A program made the position numbers and the translations under genes. The notes below the pieces were generated by a model. That model saw only the letters and a list, made by a program, of their open reading frames with translations, had not been told where the DNA came from and made no database searches. This document shows, piece by piece, positions 44,675-53,790 of a DNA stretch of 64,000 bases. This DNA comes from JASDSY01 sp041441465 (GTDB lineage Bacteria > Muiribacteriota > UBA9980). The first letter of the stretch is position 1. Each line of letters opens with the position of its first letter. Where the stretch lies: positions 186,001 through 250,000 of the forward strand of contig JASDSY010000031.1 in the NCBI GenBank assembly GCA_041441465.1, written 5' to 3'.

Positions 44675-45727
44675 TTATTTAGAGTTAAATTTTTCTTTAT
44701 AATTGGTTTCGTAATATCTCATATATTCGCCTGACATAATATCGCGCCACCATGCCTGATTTTCGAGATACCAGTCTATTGTTATTTCAATGCCTTTTTC
44801 GAATGTTACGGAAGGTTTCCAGCCGAGTTCGCGTTGCATTTTAGTGGAATCTATGGCATAACGCATATCGTGGCCCGGACGGTCTTTGACGTAAGTTATA
44901 AGCGATTTGCCGTCTTTATAACCGCGCTTTTCTAAAATATCGATTATTATATTTACTATATCGATATTTTTCCATTCGTTATTGCCGCCGATGTTATAAA
45001 TTTCACCTATTTTTCCGTGCAATAAAACAGTGTCAATAGCCTCGCAATGGTCTATAACATAAAGCCAGTCGCGGACATTAAGGCCTTTTCCGTAAATCGG
45101 CAGCGGTTTTTTGTTTAATACATTGGCTATCATAAGCGGTATTAACTTTTCAGGGAATTGATAAGGCCCGTAGTTATTTGAGCAGCGCGTATTTAAAACC
45201 GGCATTTTATGGGTATGATAAGCGGCGCGGACTAATAAATCGGCTGAAGTTTTGCTTGCCGAGTAAGGCGAATTTGGAGCGAGCGGCGTTTCTTCGGTAA
45301 ATAAGCCTGTTTCGCCGAGACTGCCGTAAACTTCATCGGTCGATACCTGTAAATATCTGTCAACACCATATTTTCGTGATGCATCAAGCAGTATTTGCGT
45401 TCCCATTATATTGGTTTTTATGAATGGCGTAGAATCTATTATTGAGCGGTCAACATGCGATTCGGCGGCGAAATTTACGACATAGTTTATTTTATTGTTT
45501 TTGAACAGAGCATCTACGTCTGCTGGATCAGAAATATCGCCTTTTATGAATTTATAATCTTTGTTATTTTCGATATCGGCAAGGCTTTTGAGGTTGCCGG
45601 CATAAGTCAGCGCGTCAAAGTTAATTACTATAGCTTTATTTTTGTGTTTATTCAATATATGCTTTACAAAATTCACGCCTATGAATCCGGCGCCGCCGGT
45701 GACTAAATATACTTTTTTTTCGCTCAT
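44675..45727 (-). CDS. rmlB: dTDP-glucose 4,6-dehydratase
   Basis: Second enzyme of dTDP-L-rhamnose synthesis; SDR of 350 residues. Seen: YLVTGGAGFIGVNFVKH, NFAAESHVDRSI, STDEVYGSLGE with the catalytic Asp-Glu, SPYSASKTSADLL (Tyr-x3-Lys), TRCSNNYGPYQFPEKLIP. Last gene of a minus-strand rmlA-rmlC-rmlB operon; about 80 bases separate it from rmlC. Confidence 0.96.
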   Translation of the reverse strand: MSEKKVYLVTGGAGFIGVNFVKHILNKHKNKAIVINFDALTYAGNLKSLADIENNKDYKFIKGDISDPADVDALFKNNKINYVVNFAAESHVDRSIIDSTPFIKTNIMGTQILLDASRKYGVDRYLQVSTDEVYGSLGETGLFTEETPLAPNSPYSASKTSADLLVRAAYHTHKMPVLNTRCSNNYGPYQFPEKLIPLMIANVLNKKPLPIYGKGLNVRDWLYVIDHCEAIDTVLLHGKIGEIYNIGGNNEWKNIDIVNIIIDILEKRGYKDGKSLITYVKDRPGHDMRYAIDSTKMQRELGWKPSVTFEKGIEITIDWYLENQAWWRDIMSGEYMRYYETNYKEKFNSK

Positions 45728-45805
45728 TTCAGAATCCTTTCTGTGAATTTATATCAAATTTCATTGTTTTTATAATGAAATTTCTTAATAAATATCAATA
45801 TAAAA

Positions 45806-46366
45806 TTATTTTACATATTCAAAATTTATTTTAGCATCTTTAAACAAAGGGTTTTTGAGGTCTTTATCGGATAATATCATATCTTTTTCAGATATCGGCC
45901 ATTTAATGCCAATTTCAGGATCATTATACATTATTCCGCCTTCGGATTCTTTGTTGTAAAATGCGTCGCATTTATACATGACTTCGGCTGATTTGCTTAA
46001 AACTACAAAACCATGCGCAAAACCATGCGGAATTAAAAGTTGTCTTTTATTTTCTGCGCTGAGTTCGCATCCTGTATATTTACCGTATGTAGGAGAACCG
46101 CGACGGATATCGACTGCGATATCCCATATTTTTCCGCTTAATACTCTTACGAGTTTTGTTTGAGCATAAGGGTTTAATTGGTAGTGAAGGCCGCGTAAAA
46201 CGCCGTAGCATGATTTTGACTGGTTGTCCTGAACAAATTTTGTTGTTATTCCTGCATTTTTAAAAGTATCGGCATTATAACTTTCAAAAAAATATCCACG
46301 GTTATCTTCAAAAACTTTAGGTTCATAAATTAATAGATCAGGTATGTCAGTTTTTATAAATCCCAT
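45806..46366 (-). CDS. rmlC: dTDP-4-dehydrorhamnose 3,5-epimerase
   Basis: Cupin epimerase, third step of dTDP-rhamnose synthesis, 186 residues. Seen: DNRGYFFESYN, FVQDNQSKSCYGVLRGLHYQ with the catalytic His in LRGLHYQ, DIRRGSPTYGKY, LLIPHGFAHGFVVLS, and YNDPEIGIKWP. Normal length. Lies between rmlA and rmlB. Confidence 0.96.
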   Translation of the reverse strand: MGFIKTDIPDLLIYEPKVFEDNRGYFFESYNADTFKNAGITTKFVQDNQSKSCYGVLRGLHYQLNPYAQTKLVRVLSGKIWDIAVDIRRGSPTYGKYTGCELSAENKRQLLIPHGFAHGFVVLSKSAEVMYKCDAFYNKESEGGIMYNDPEIGIKWPISEKDMILSDKDLKNPLFKDAKINFEYVK

Positions 46367-46400
46367 TTTATTTCTTTCCTTAAATTAGATATAAGTGTCA

Positions 46401-47270
46401 TTATTTTCTATTTGCAATATCTAGTATATATTGGCAGTACTGGTTATTTTTCATACTTTCGCCGAGTTTTACAAATTGTTCTTTAGTTATATAACCTTTT
46501 CTGTATGCTATTTCTTCTAAACATGCAACTTTAAGGCCCTGACGGTGCTCGATAGTGGCTATGAAATTGCCGGCTTCCAGAAGACTTTCGTGTGTTCCCG
46601 TATCAAGCCACGCAATACCGCGGCCCATCAATTTTAACTTTAATTTGTTCATTTTAAGGTATTCTTTGTTTACGTCGGTTATTTCAAGTTCGCCGCGTGC
46701 CGATGGTTTAAGATTTTTAGCTATGTTTATAACACTGTTATCATAAAAATAAAGACCGGTAACTGCGTAATTAGACTTAGGATTTTTAGGTTTTTCTTCA
46801 ATTGAAATAACATTGTAATTTTCATCAAATTCAGCTACGCCGTACCTTTCGGGATCTTTAACATAATATCCGAATACAATTCCGCCTTCCTGTATTTTAG
46901 CCGCATCATTAAGCATGCCGCTCAAGCCGTAACCGTAGAATATATTATCTCCAAGTATAAGGCAGACATTGTCTTTTCCTATGAAGTTTTCTCCTAGGGT
47001 GAATGCCTGGGCTATGCCTTTAGGTTCTGCTTGCTCGGCATAACTTAATTTAAGACCAAGATGCGAACCATCTCCAAAAAGTTCTTTAAATTTAGGCAAA
47101 TCCTGCGGAGTTGATATTATTAATATCTCATTAATTCCAGCGAGCATTAAAATTGACATTGGATAATATATCATTGGTTTGTCATAAACCGGCAGAAGTT
47201 GTTTTGAAGCAATTTTTGTGATTGGATGAAGCCTTGTTCCGGCGCCGCCGGCAAGTATTATGCCTTTCAT
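46401..47270 (-). CDS. rmlA: Glucose-1-phosphate thymidylyltransferase
   Basis: Makes dTDP-glucose from dTTP and glucose-1-phosphate, 289 residues. Seen: GIILAGGAGTRLHPITKIASKQLLPVYDKPMIYYP, starting with the GGAGTRLHP signature, LGDNIFYG, and GYVTKEQ-like C-terminus. I choose the ATG at 47270, preceded by AAGGAG at 8 bases, rather than the in-frame ATG at 47288. First gene of rmlACB. rmlD, needed for the final reduction, is not in the window. Confidence 0.96.
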   Translation of the reverse strand: MKGIILAGGAGTRLHPITKIASKQLLPVYDKPMIYYPMSILMLAGINEILIISTPQDLPKFKELFGDGSHLGLKLSYAEQAEPKGIAQAFTLGENFIGKDNVCLILGDNIFYGYGLSGMLNDAAKIQEGGIVFGYYVKDPERYGVAEFDENYNVISIEEKPKNPKSNYAVTGLYFYDNSVINIAKNLKPSARGELEITDVNKEYLKMNKLKLKLMGRGIAWLDTGTHESLLEAGNFIATIEHRQGLKVACLEEIAYRKGYITKEQFVKLGESMKNNQYCQYILDIANRK

Positions 47271-47453
47271 ATAATTAACTCCTTGCAAATTATGTTTTAG
47301 TAACTAAGATAAAAACATTATATCATTTTAATATTTTTTTTCAAGTTAAACATATAATAATGACATAAAATTTACTTTTTTGATATTATAAATAAATCAT
47401 AATAATTAAAATTGGAAGTTGTTAGTAAAAAAATTCAGTTCTAAAAAAAATTC

Positions 47454-47483
47454 TTGACTTTATTATTCACTTTAAAATATAAT
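47454..47483 (+). promoter_or_regulatory. Promoter of the right-hand polysaccharide operon
   Basis: TTGACT (47454-47459), 18-base spacer, TATAAT (47478-47483), 34 bases before the epimerase start at 47518. All genes from here to the window end are on the plus strand with short gaps, so this could drive much of them. Confidence 0.6.
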
Positions 47484-47517
47484 AGAATTTAAATTATTAA
47501 GATTGGAATTTTGATAT

Positions 47518-48567
47518 ATGAAAATATTAGTTACAGGAACAGCAGGTTTTATAGGGTTCCATTTAACAACAAAACTACTCGAACGTGGTGATGAAGTTGT
47601 CGGTTTAGATAACATAAATGATTATTATGATGTTAACTTAAAATATTCAAGACTTGAAGTTCACGGAATTAATAAAAAAAGCATTGAATATAACAAAATT
47701 TCTTATAGCGAAAAACATAAAAATTATAAATTTATAAAGCTTCAGCTTGAAGATAAAGATAACATTCAAAAACTTTTTAAAAATGAAAAATTTGATAAAG
47801 TTTGCAATCTTGCAGCTCAGGCTGGTGTTCGTTATTCAATTACCAATCCTTATGCTTATATAGATTCAAACATCGTTGGATTTATAAACATACTTGAAGC
47901 CTGTCGTCATAATAATATCAAACATCTTGCTTATGCCTCCAGTTCTTCTGTTTATGGATTAAATGAACAAATGCCTTTTTCAACTTCTCATAACGTTGAC
48001 CATCCAATTTCATTATATGCCGCCACAAAAAAATCAAATGAATTAATGGCACATACCTATAGCTATCTTTATAAGATTCCAACAACTGGTCTTAGATTTT
48101 TTACTGTTTATGGGCCCTGGGGAAGGCCTGATATGGCGTTGTTTTTGTTTACAAAAGCTATAATTGAAGGTAAGTCAATAGACGTGTTTAATAACGGAAA
48201 TATGCAAAGAGATTTTACTTATATTGATGATATTGTAAATGGAATTATTAAAGTTATTGATAATCCGCCTTCAGGAAAAAAAGAATGGAAAAATGATACT
48301 TCAACAAGTCCAGCTCCTTATAAAGTATACAACATAGGAAATAGTTCCCCCGTTAAATTAATGGATTTTATAAATGAAATAGAGAAAAAAATTGGTAAAG
48401 AAGCTCTGAAAAACATGCTACCACTTCAAGATGGCGATGTTCCGGCAACCTGGGCCGATGTAGATGATTTAATAACTGATTTAGATTATAAACCTTCAAC
48501 TTCAATAAAAACAGGGATAAATAATTTTATAGACTGGTATTTGAAATATTATAAAATTAATTTATAA
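47518..48567 (+). CDS. NAD-dependent nucleotide-sugar 4-epimerase (copy B)
   Basis: 349-residue extended SDR, same family as the gene at 38289. Seen: ILVTGTAGFIGFHLT, GLDNINDYYDVNLK, NLAAQAGVRYSI, YAATKKSNE. Over about 160 central residues it differs from copy A at only a handful of positions, but its codons are consistently more A/T-ending. It starts the right-hand cluster and pairs with the dehydrogenase that follows by 14 bases. Confidence 0.9.
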   Translation: MKILVTGTAGFIGFHLTTKLLERGDEVVGLDNINDYYDVNLKYSRLEVHGINKKSIEYNKISYSEKHKNYKFIKLQLEDKDNIQKLFKNEKFDKVCNLAAQAGVRYSITNPYAYIDSNIVGFINILEACRHNNIKHLAYASSSSVYGLNEQMPFSTSHNVDHPISLYAATKKSNELMAHTYSYLYKIPTTGLRFFTVYGPWGRPDMALFLFTKAIIEGKSIDVFNNGNMQRDFTYIDDIVNGIIKVIDNPPSGKKEWKNDTSTSPAPYKVYNIGNSSPVKLMDFINEIEKKIGKEALKNMLPLQDGDVPATWADVDDLITDLDYKPSTSIKTGINNFIDWYLKYYKINL

Positions 48568-48581
48568 AAAAGGTTGTTATT

Positions 48582-49850
48582 ATGAAAAAAGAAGAAATAA
48601 AAATTGCAATGATAGGTCTTGGTTATGTTGGTTTACCACTAGCTGTAGAATTTGGTAAAATATATAAAACAATTGGTTTTGATATATCTGAAAAAAGAAT
48701 TACAGAACTTAAAAAAAATATTGATAAAACACTTGAAGTTGAGTCAGAAAAACTAAAATCAGCTTCTTTTTTATCTTATACAAATAAAATTGAAGAAATA
48801 AAAAATTGTAATTATTATATAGTTACAGTTCCGACTCCAATAGATAAATATAGCAATCCTGATTTAAGGCCATTATTAAGCGCAAGTGAAACTGTTGGAA
48901 AGGTCTTAAAAAAAGGTGACATAGTTATATATGAATCTACAGTTTATCCCGGCGCAACCGAGGAAGATTGTGTTCCTGTATTAGAAAAATTTTCAGAGCT
49001 GAAGTTTAATATTGATTTTTTTTGTGGGTACAGTCCTGAAAGAATTAATCCTGGTGATAAAGAACATACAGTATCTAAAATAAAAAAAGTAACTTCGGGT
49101 TCTACACCAGAAGTTGCATTTAAAGTCGATAAGCTTTACAAATCGATAATAACTGCTGGAACTCATTTAGCACCTTCAATAAAAGTAGCGGAAGCAGCCA
49201 AGGTAATTGAAAATACCCAACGCGATATAAACATAGCATTCATTAATGAACTTGCACTCATATTTAATAAAATGAATATTGATACTCATGCGGTACTTGA
49301 AGCAGCCGGAACAAAGTGGAATTTTTTAAATTTTAAACCGGGATTGGTAGGTGGGCATTGTATAGGTGTCGATCCTTATTATCTTACTTTTAAAGCTCAA
49401 AGTATAGGATATCATCCCGAAGTAATTTTAGCTGGTCGACGTATTAATGATAGTATGGGTGCTTATGTAGCAAAACAGGTAATAAAGCTAATGATAAAAA
49501 AAGATCATGTAGTAAACAATTCAAAAATTTTGATACTAGGAATAACTTTTAAAGAAAATGTTCCTGATATAAGAAATTCAAAAGTGATTGACATTATAAA
49601 TGAATTAAAAGAATATAGTTGTCATGTTGATGTTTATGATCCCTGGGCTGATCTTAATGAAGTAAAAGAAGAATATGGAATAAAAATAGCTTCAAAACAA
49701 GAAGTAAATAAAAAATATGATGCAATAATTTTAGCTGTTGCACATAAACAATTTAATGAGTTGAATATTAAATCATTTTGTAATAATAATACTGTTATAT
49801 ATGATGTTAAGGGATTTTTCAAAGATAACATTATTGATGATAGACTCTAA
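48582..49850 (+). CDS. Nucleotide-sugar 6-dehydrogenase, TviB-type (copy B)
   Basis: 422 residues, the same length as copy A at 39340 and highly similar. Seen: GLGYVGLPLAVEFG, VTVPTPIDKY, YESTVYPGATEEDC, GYSPERINPGD, catalytic GGHCIGVDPYYL, FKENVPDIRNS. With the epimerase it would supply a uronic-acid sugar nucleotide; the amidotransferase downstream could turn this to a uronamide (inference). Ribosome site AAAAAGG lies upstream. Confidence 0.92.
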   Translation: MKKEEIKIAMIGLGYVGLPLAVEFGKIYKTIGFDISEKRITELKKNIDKTLEVESEKLKSASFLSYTNKIEEIKNCNYYIVTVPTPIDKYSNPDLRPLLSASETVGKVLKKGDIVIYESTVYPGATEEDCVPVLEKFSELKFNIDFFCGYSPERINPGDKEHTVSKIKKVTSGSTPEVAFKVDKLYKSIITAGTHLAPSIKVAEAAKVIENTQRDINIAFINELALIFNKMNIDTHAVLEAAGTKWNFLNFKPGLVGGHCIGVDPYYLTFKAQSIGYHPEVILAGRRINDSMGAYVAKQVIKLMIKKDHVVNNSKILILGITFKENVPDIRNSKVIDIINELKEYSCHVDVYDPWADLNEVKEEYGIKIASKQEVNKKYDAIILAVAHKQFNELNIKSFCNNNTVIYDVKGFFKDNIIDDRL

Positions 49851-49868
49851 TTATTGGAGGAACAAAAA

Positions 49869-50648
49869 ATGAAGAAAGATGTAAATATTTGGGATGTGGA
49901 ACAAATAAAAAAATTTTGGAATTGGTATAGTTCTAATCCTTATTTAAAAAATATTTATTTTACTAAACAAGTTGGAAATGCAATTGTAAATATGTTGTGT
50001 ATATTTGGAAAAATTAATGGCAATTTATTAGATTATGGTTGTGGAACTGGAGAATTACTATTTAAAATTTTAAAAAAATATAAAAAAATAGAATGTTATG
50101 GTGCAGATTATTCGGACTCTTCTATTAAATTGACTAATAATAAATTAATAAATTTTAATAATTGGAAAGGCTCAAAGATTATTAATGGACTTCCATTAAA
50201 ATATGATAATGAAACTTTTGATATTATTACCTGTATAGAAGTTTTAGAACACATGACTTCTGAAGATTTAACACTTCACTTAAAAGAATTTTTTAGAATA
50301 CTAAAGAATAAAGGTATTTTATTTATAACGGTGCCTAATGATGAAAATCTTGAAGAAAATTATGTATATTGTCCTAATTGTGAATTTGAGTTTCATAGAG
50401 TTCAACATTTAAATAGTTACTCTGTAAATAAAATAAGTAAAATTTTAAATGAAATGAATTTTAAAGTTGAATTTTGTGCCAGTATAAATCTTTATAATTT
50501 TCAATATTCTATAAAAAACTTTTTATTATCTTTTATTGAAAGATTAATATGTAATTTTAGTAAAAAATTATATATTAATTATTCCTACATAAAAAATAAA
50601 ATAAAAAAACAACCCCATTTAATTGTTATTGCTTCACCAAATAAATAA
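49869..50648 (+). CDS. Class I SAM-dependent methyltransferase
   Basis: 259 residues. Seen: LLDYGCGTGELLFKI (motif I), CYGADYSDSS, FDIITCIEVLEHM, and GILFITVPNDEN, then a small Cys/His loop (YCPNCEFEFHRVQHL) typical of sugar or lipid methyltransferases in glycan clusters. The ATG at 49869 has GGAGG 8 bases before it, so an earlier in-frame ATG at 49854 is less likely. Substrate unknown. Confidence 0.88.
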   Translation: MKKDVNIWDVEQIKKFWNWYSSNPYLKNIYFTKQVGNAIVNMLCIFGKINGNLLDYGCGTGELLFKILKKYKKIECYGADYSDSSIKLTNNKLINFNNWKGSKIINGLPLKYDNETFDIITCIEVLEHMTSEDLTLHLKEFFRILKNKGILFITVPNDENLEENYVYCPNCEFEFHRVQHLNSYSVNKISKILNEMNFKVEFCASINLYNFQYSIKNFLLSFIERLICNFSKKLYINYSYIKNKIKKQPHLIVIASPNK

Positions 50649-50666
50649 TAGGAAGGTATTTTTAAT

Positions 50667-51914
50667 ATAAAAAACTTTTTAAAAAATGATTTAATTCAAA
50701 AAATAATTCAAACTTTTTCTATTAAAATAATAACAATAATATTAGGACTAATAAGTTCTATAATTGTTACACGTGGATTAGGCCCAGAAGGAAGAGGAAT
50801 TTATAGTATTGCTTTAAATATAGCATTGTTAGGTATTCAGTTTGGGTGTTTAGGATTAAATAACTCTAATATATATTATTCAGCTAAAGATAATAAAGTA
50901 GTTAATGAATTAATAAGTAACAGTTTATTTTTAGGATTAATTATTTTTATTTTTATAATAATTATTTATTTTTTTTCGGCTTGTTTTATTAATTTTTTTC
51001 CGGTGTCAGGATTAACATTATTTTTAACTTTAATTTGGATACCAATTTTTATTACTTCAAATTTATTACAAAATTTATTGTTGGGAATAAACAAAGTTAA
51101 TTATTATAACATAACAGAATTAAATGGAAAAATATTGATTTTTGTTACTACATTTGGTTTATTTTTTTTTAATGTAAAAAATTTAAATTTATATTTAATT
51201 TCAAATATTATTTCATTTGTTTATTCAATTTTATTTTCAATATTTTATTTAAAAAAATGTTTTTATAATTATGAGTTAAAGTTTTATAGTGAAATATTTA
51301 AAAAAAGTATAAAATATGGAATATTATCTTATATAGCTTGTTTATTTCTTTTTATAATTAACAAAGTTGATATTTTTTTTATTAAAAAATATTTAGGAAA
51401 TGAAATTACTGGTTATTATGCTACTGCTCTTTTAATAATTGATAATTTAAACTTACTTTCTACTGTAGTTGGAATATTATTATTTCCAAAATTAGTGAAA
51501 ATGTTAGATTTAGTAAAAAAATGGAATTATGTAAAAAAGATTTCTGGTTATATTTTATTATTTAATTTATTGATATGTATTATAATTATTTTATTTGGTG
51601 ATATTATCGTAAAAATTCTATTCGGAATAAAATTTGTGAATACTGTTCCAATAATTATTTGTATGTTACCAAATGTTATTTTAACAAGTATTAGTAATGT
51701 ATTTGGTAACTTTATAACGAGTATTGATGTTCCAAAAATATTATTATTTTTTTATTTTATTTTAATGATTTTGAATTATTATTTGAATTATTATTTAATA
51801 TTAAATTTTGGAATATACGGAGCCATTAGCGTTTCTATTTTAACAAAAGTATTAATAGTAATTGGTCTTTTTTTAATTTCTAAAAATATTATCTCTAATA
51901 AGGTTATGGTATAA
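50667..51914 (+). CDS. Polysaccharide flippase with probable AUA start
   Basis: Membrane protein of about 415 residues with some 12 hydrophobic segments. The N-terminal part reads IVTRGLGPEGRGIYSIAL, the usual first helices of Wzx-type flippases. The reading frame is open from 50652, but it holds no ATG, GTG or TTG until TTG at 50826, which would cut off about 53 conserved residues. AGGAAGG at 50650-50656 lies 10 bases before an ATA codon at 50667, the best start. Second flippase in the window, beside the one at 31818. Confidence 0.8.
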   Translation: MKNFLKNDLIQKIIQTFSIKIITIILGLISSIIVTRGLGPEGRGIYSIALNIALLGIQFGCLGLNNSNIYYSAKDNKVVNELISNSLFLGLIIFIFIIIIYFFSACFINFFPVSGLTLFLTLIWIPIFITSNLLQNLLLGINKVNYYNITELNGKILIFVTTFGLFFFNVKNLNLYLISNIISFVYSILFSIFYLKKCFYNYELKFYSEIFKKSIKYGILSYIACLFLFIINKVDIFFIKKYLGNEITGYYATALLIIDNLNLLSTVVGILLFPKLVKMLDLVKKWNYVKKISGYILLFNLLICIIIILFGDIIVKILFGIKFVNTVPIIICMLPNVILTSISNVFGNFITSIDVPKILLFFYFILMILNYYLNYYLILNFGIYGAISVSILTKVLIVIGLFLISKNIISNKVMV

Positions 51915-51916
51915 AT

Positions 51917-53788
51917 ATGTGTGGTATAATAGGTTTTTCAATAAGATTAAATAACAAAATATCAAATCAAACATTTAAAAAAATGGCTGATACGATAAAT
52001 TATCGAGGACCAAATGATGAAGGCTATTTTTTATTAGAAAATGATAACTTTCAATTTGGTTTAGCTCAAAAAAGACTTTCTATAATAGATTTATCACCAC
52101 TTGGACATCAGCCGATGCATTTTGAAAACTTATCAATAGTTTTTAATGGTGAAATTTATAATTTTAATGAAATAAAGCAGGAGCTTGAAAAATTAGGGTA
52201 CAATTTTATTTCAAAAAGTGATACTGAAGTTATACTAAAAGCATTTCATAAATGGGGTATTAATTGTATTAGTAAATTTAATGGAATGTTCGCTATTGCT
52301 ATTTTTGATAGAATTACAGAAGAACTATATCTTATTCGTGATAGAATGGGAGTAAAACCATTATATTACTATTATAATGGTTTTGATATTGTTTTTGCTT
52401 CAGAACTTAAACCAATAATGGCTTATCCATATTTTCAAAAAGAATTGAATTTTGAGGCATTAAATTCATATTTATTTCATGGTTATATATCTGCTCCTGA
52501 TACAATATTTAAAAATGTTTATAAGCTCAAGCCTGGTCATTATCTTAAATGGAAAAAAGGTAAAATTGAATTAATAAATTATTGGTCTCTTATTGAAAAG
52601 TTTAATAACTCTATAATGCTTTATAATTTATCAGAAAAAGAACATTTAAAAAATCTTGATGCATTAATTACAAGTTCTGTAAAATATCGAATGATATCTG
52701 ATGTTCCGATTGGCTGTTTTTTAAGTGGCGGTTTTGATTCTTCTCTTATAGCCGCTATGATGCAAAAGCTATCTAATGTACCAATAAATACTTTTACAAT
52801 AGGTTTTAATGAAAACAAATACAATGAAGCTAAACATGCCAAAGTAGTTGCACAACATATAGGCACCTGTCATCATGAGTTATATCTTCCAATAAAAGAT
52901 GCCGAACAATTAATATTTGAAATTCCAGAATATTATGACGAACCTTTTGCCGATTCATCACAAATACCAACGATGCTTGTTAGCCGCTTAACAAAATCAA
53001 AAGTTACAGTTGCACTTTCCGGTGACGCCGGCGATGAGCTTTTTTGCGGTTATACAAGATATGATGTAGCCTTAAAATATTTAAAATATAAATTAATAAG
53101 TAAACCAATTAATTCTATCTCAAATTTAATTAACTTACCATTTATTTTAGACAAAATTAATTATAAATTAATCAAATTATTATATCTTAATAATAATAAT
53201 AATATAATTAATTTTGCATATTTGGTATCTAAATTTTATATAGATCATCTTATAAAAAATCATAATTTTAATTTTAATAAAAAATATTTTGACAATGCTG
53301 CATATTCTAATAATATTCAAGAAGCATATATGATACAGGATCTGATTATGTACTTGCCGGATGATATTTTAACTAAAGTTGACAGAGCATCAATGTCAGC
53401 TTCCTTAGAGGCAAGAACACCTCTTCTTGACTATAGAATTATAGAATATTCTTTAAGTATTCCTCATAATTTAAAATATTCAAATCAAATAACAAAATAT
53501 TTATTAAAAAAATTAACTTATTGTTATATTCCTGAAAAAATTATGAACAGACCCAAAATGGGATTTGGAATTCCTATTTTAAATTGGCTTCATAATGATC
53601 TTAATTATCTTATTGAAAAATATATGAATTTTAATTTTATCAAACGACAAAATATATTTGAATATGAAAAAATAAAATATTTAATTTTAAGATTTAATAA
53701 AGAAGAAAAAAATGTATATGTTAATGGAGTTATTTGGAATATATTAATATTTCAAATGTGGTATGATAAATATATCAACGGAGTATAA
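51917..53788 (+). CDS. asnB: Asparagine synthase-like amidotransferase
   Basis: 623-residue glutamine-dependent amidotransferase. The class II glutaminase starts MCGIIGF with nucleophile Cys2, NYRGPNDEG and NGEIYNF; the synthetase domain has SDVPIGCFLSGGFDSS with the ATP PP-loop SGGFDS at 270-275, and SGDAGDELFCGYTRY. In an O-antigen locus such enzymes (for example WbpS) make uronamides from uronic acids; asparagine synthesis is the alternative. Two bases after the flippase stop. Confidence 0.9.
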   Translation: MCGIIGFSIRLNNKISNQTFKKMADTINYRGPNDEGYFLLENDNFQFGLAQKRLSIIDLSPLGHQPMHFENLSIVFNGEIYNFNEIKQELEKLGYNFISKSDTEVILKAFHKWGINCISKFNGMFAIAIFDRITEELYLIRDRMGVKPLYYYYNGFDIVFASELKPIMAYPYFQKELNFEALNSYLFHGYISAPDTIFKNVYKLKPGHYLKWKKGKIELINYWSLIEKFNNSIMLYNLSEKEHLKNLDALITSSVKYRMISDVPIGCFLSGGFDSSLIAAMMQKLSNVPINTFTIGFNENKYNEAKHAKVVAQHIGTCHHELYLPIKDAEQLIFEIPEYYDEPFADSSQIPTMLVSRLTKSKVTVALSGDAGDELFCGYTRYDVALKYLKYKLISKPINSISNLINLPFILDKINYKLIKLLYLNNNNNIINFAYLVSKFYIDHLIKNHNFNFNKKYFDNAAYSNNIQEAYMIQDLIMYLPDDILTKVDRASMSASLEARTPLLDYRIIEYSLSIPHNLKYSNQITKYLLKKLTYCYIPEKIMNRPKMGFGIPILNWLHNDLNYLIEKYMNFNFIKRQNIFEYEKIKYLILRFNKEEKNVYVNGVIWNILIFQMWYDKYINGV

Positions 53789-53790
53789 CA

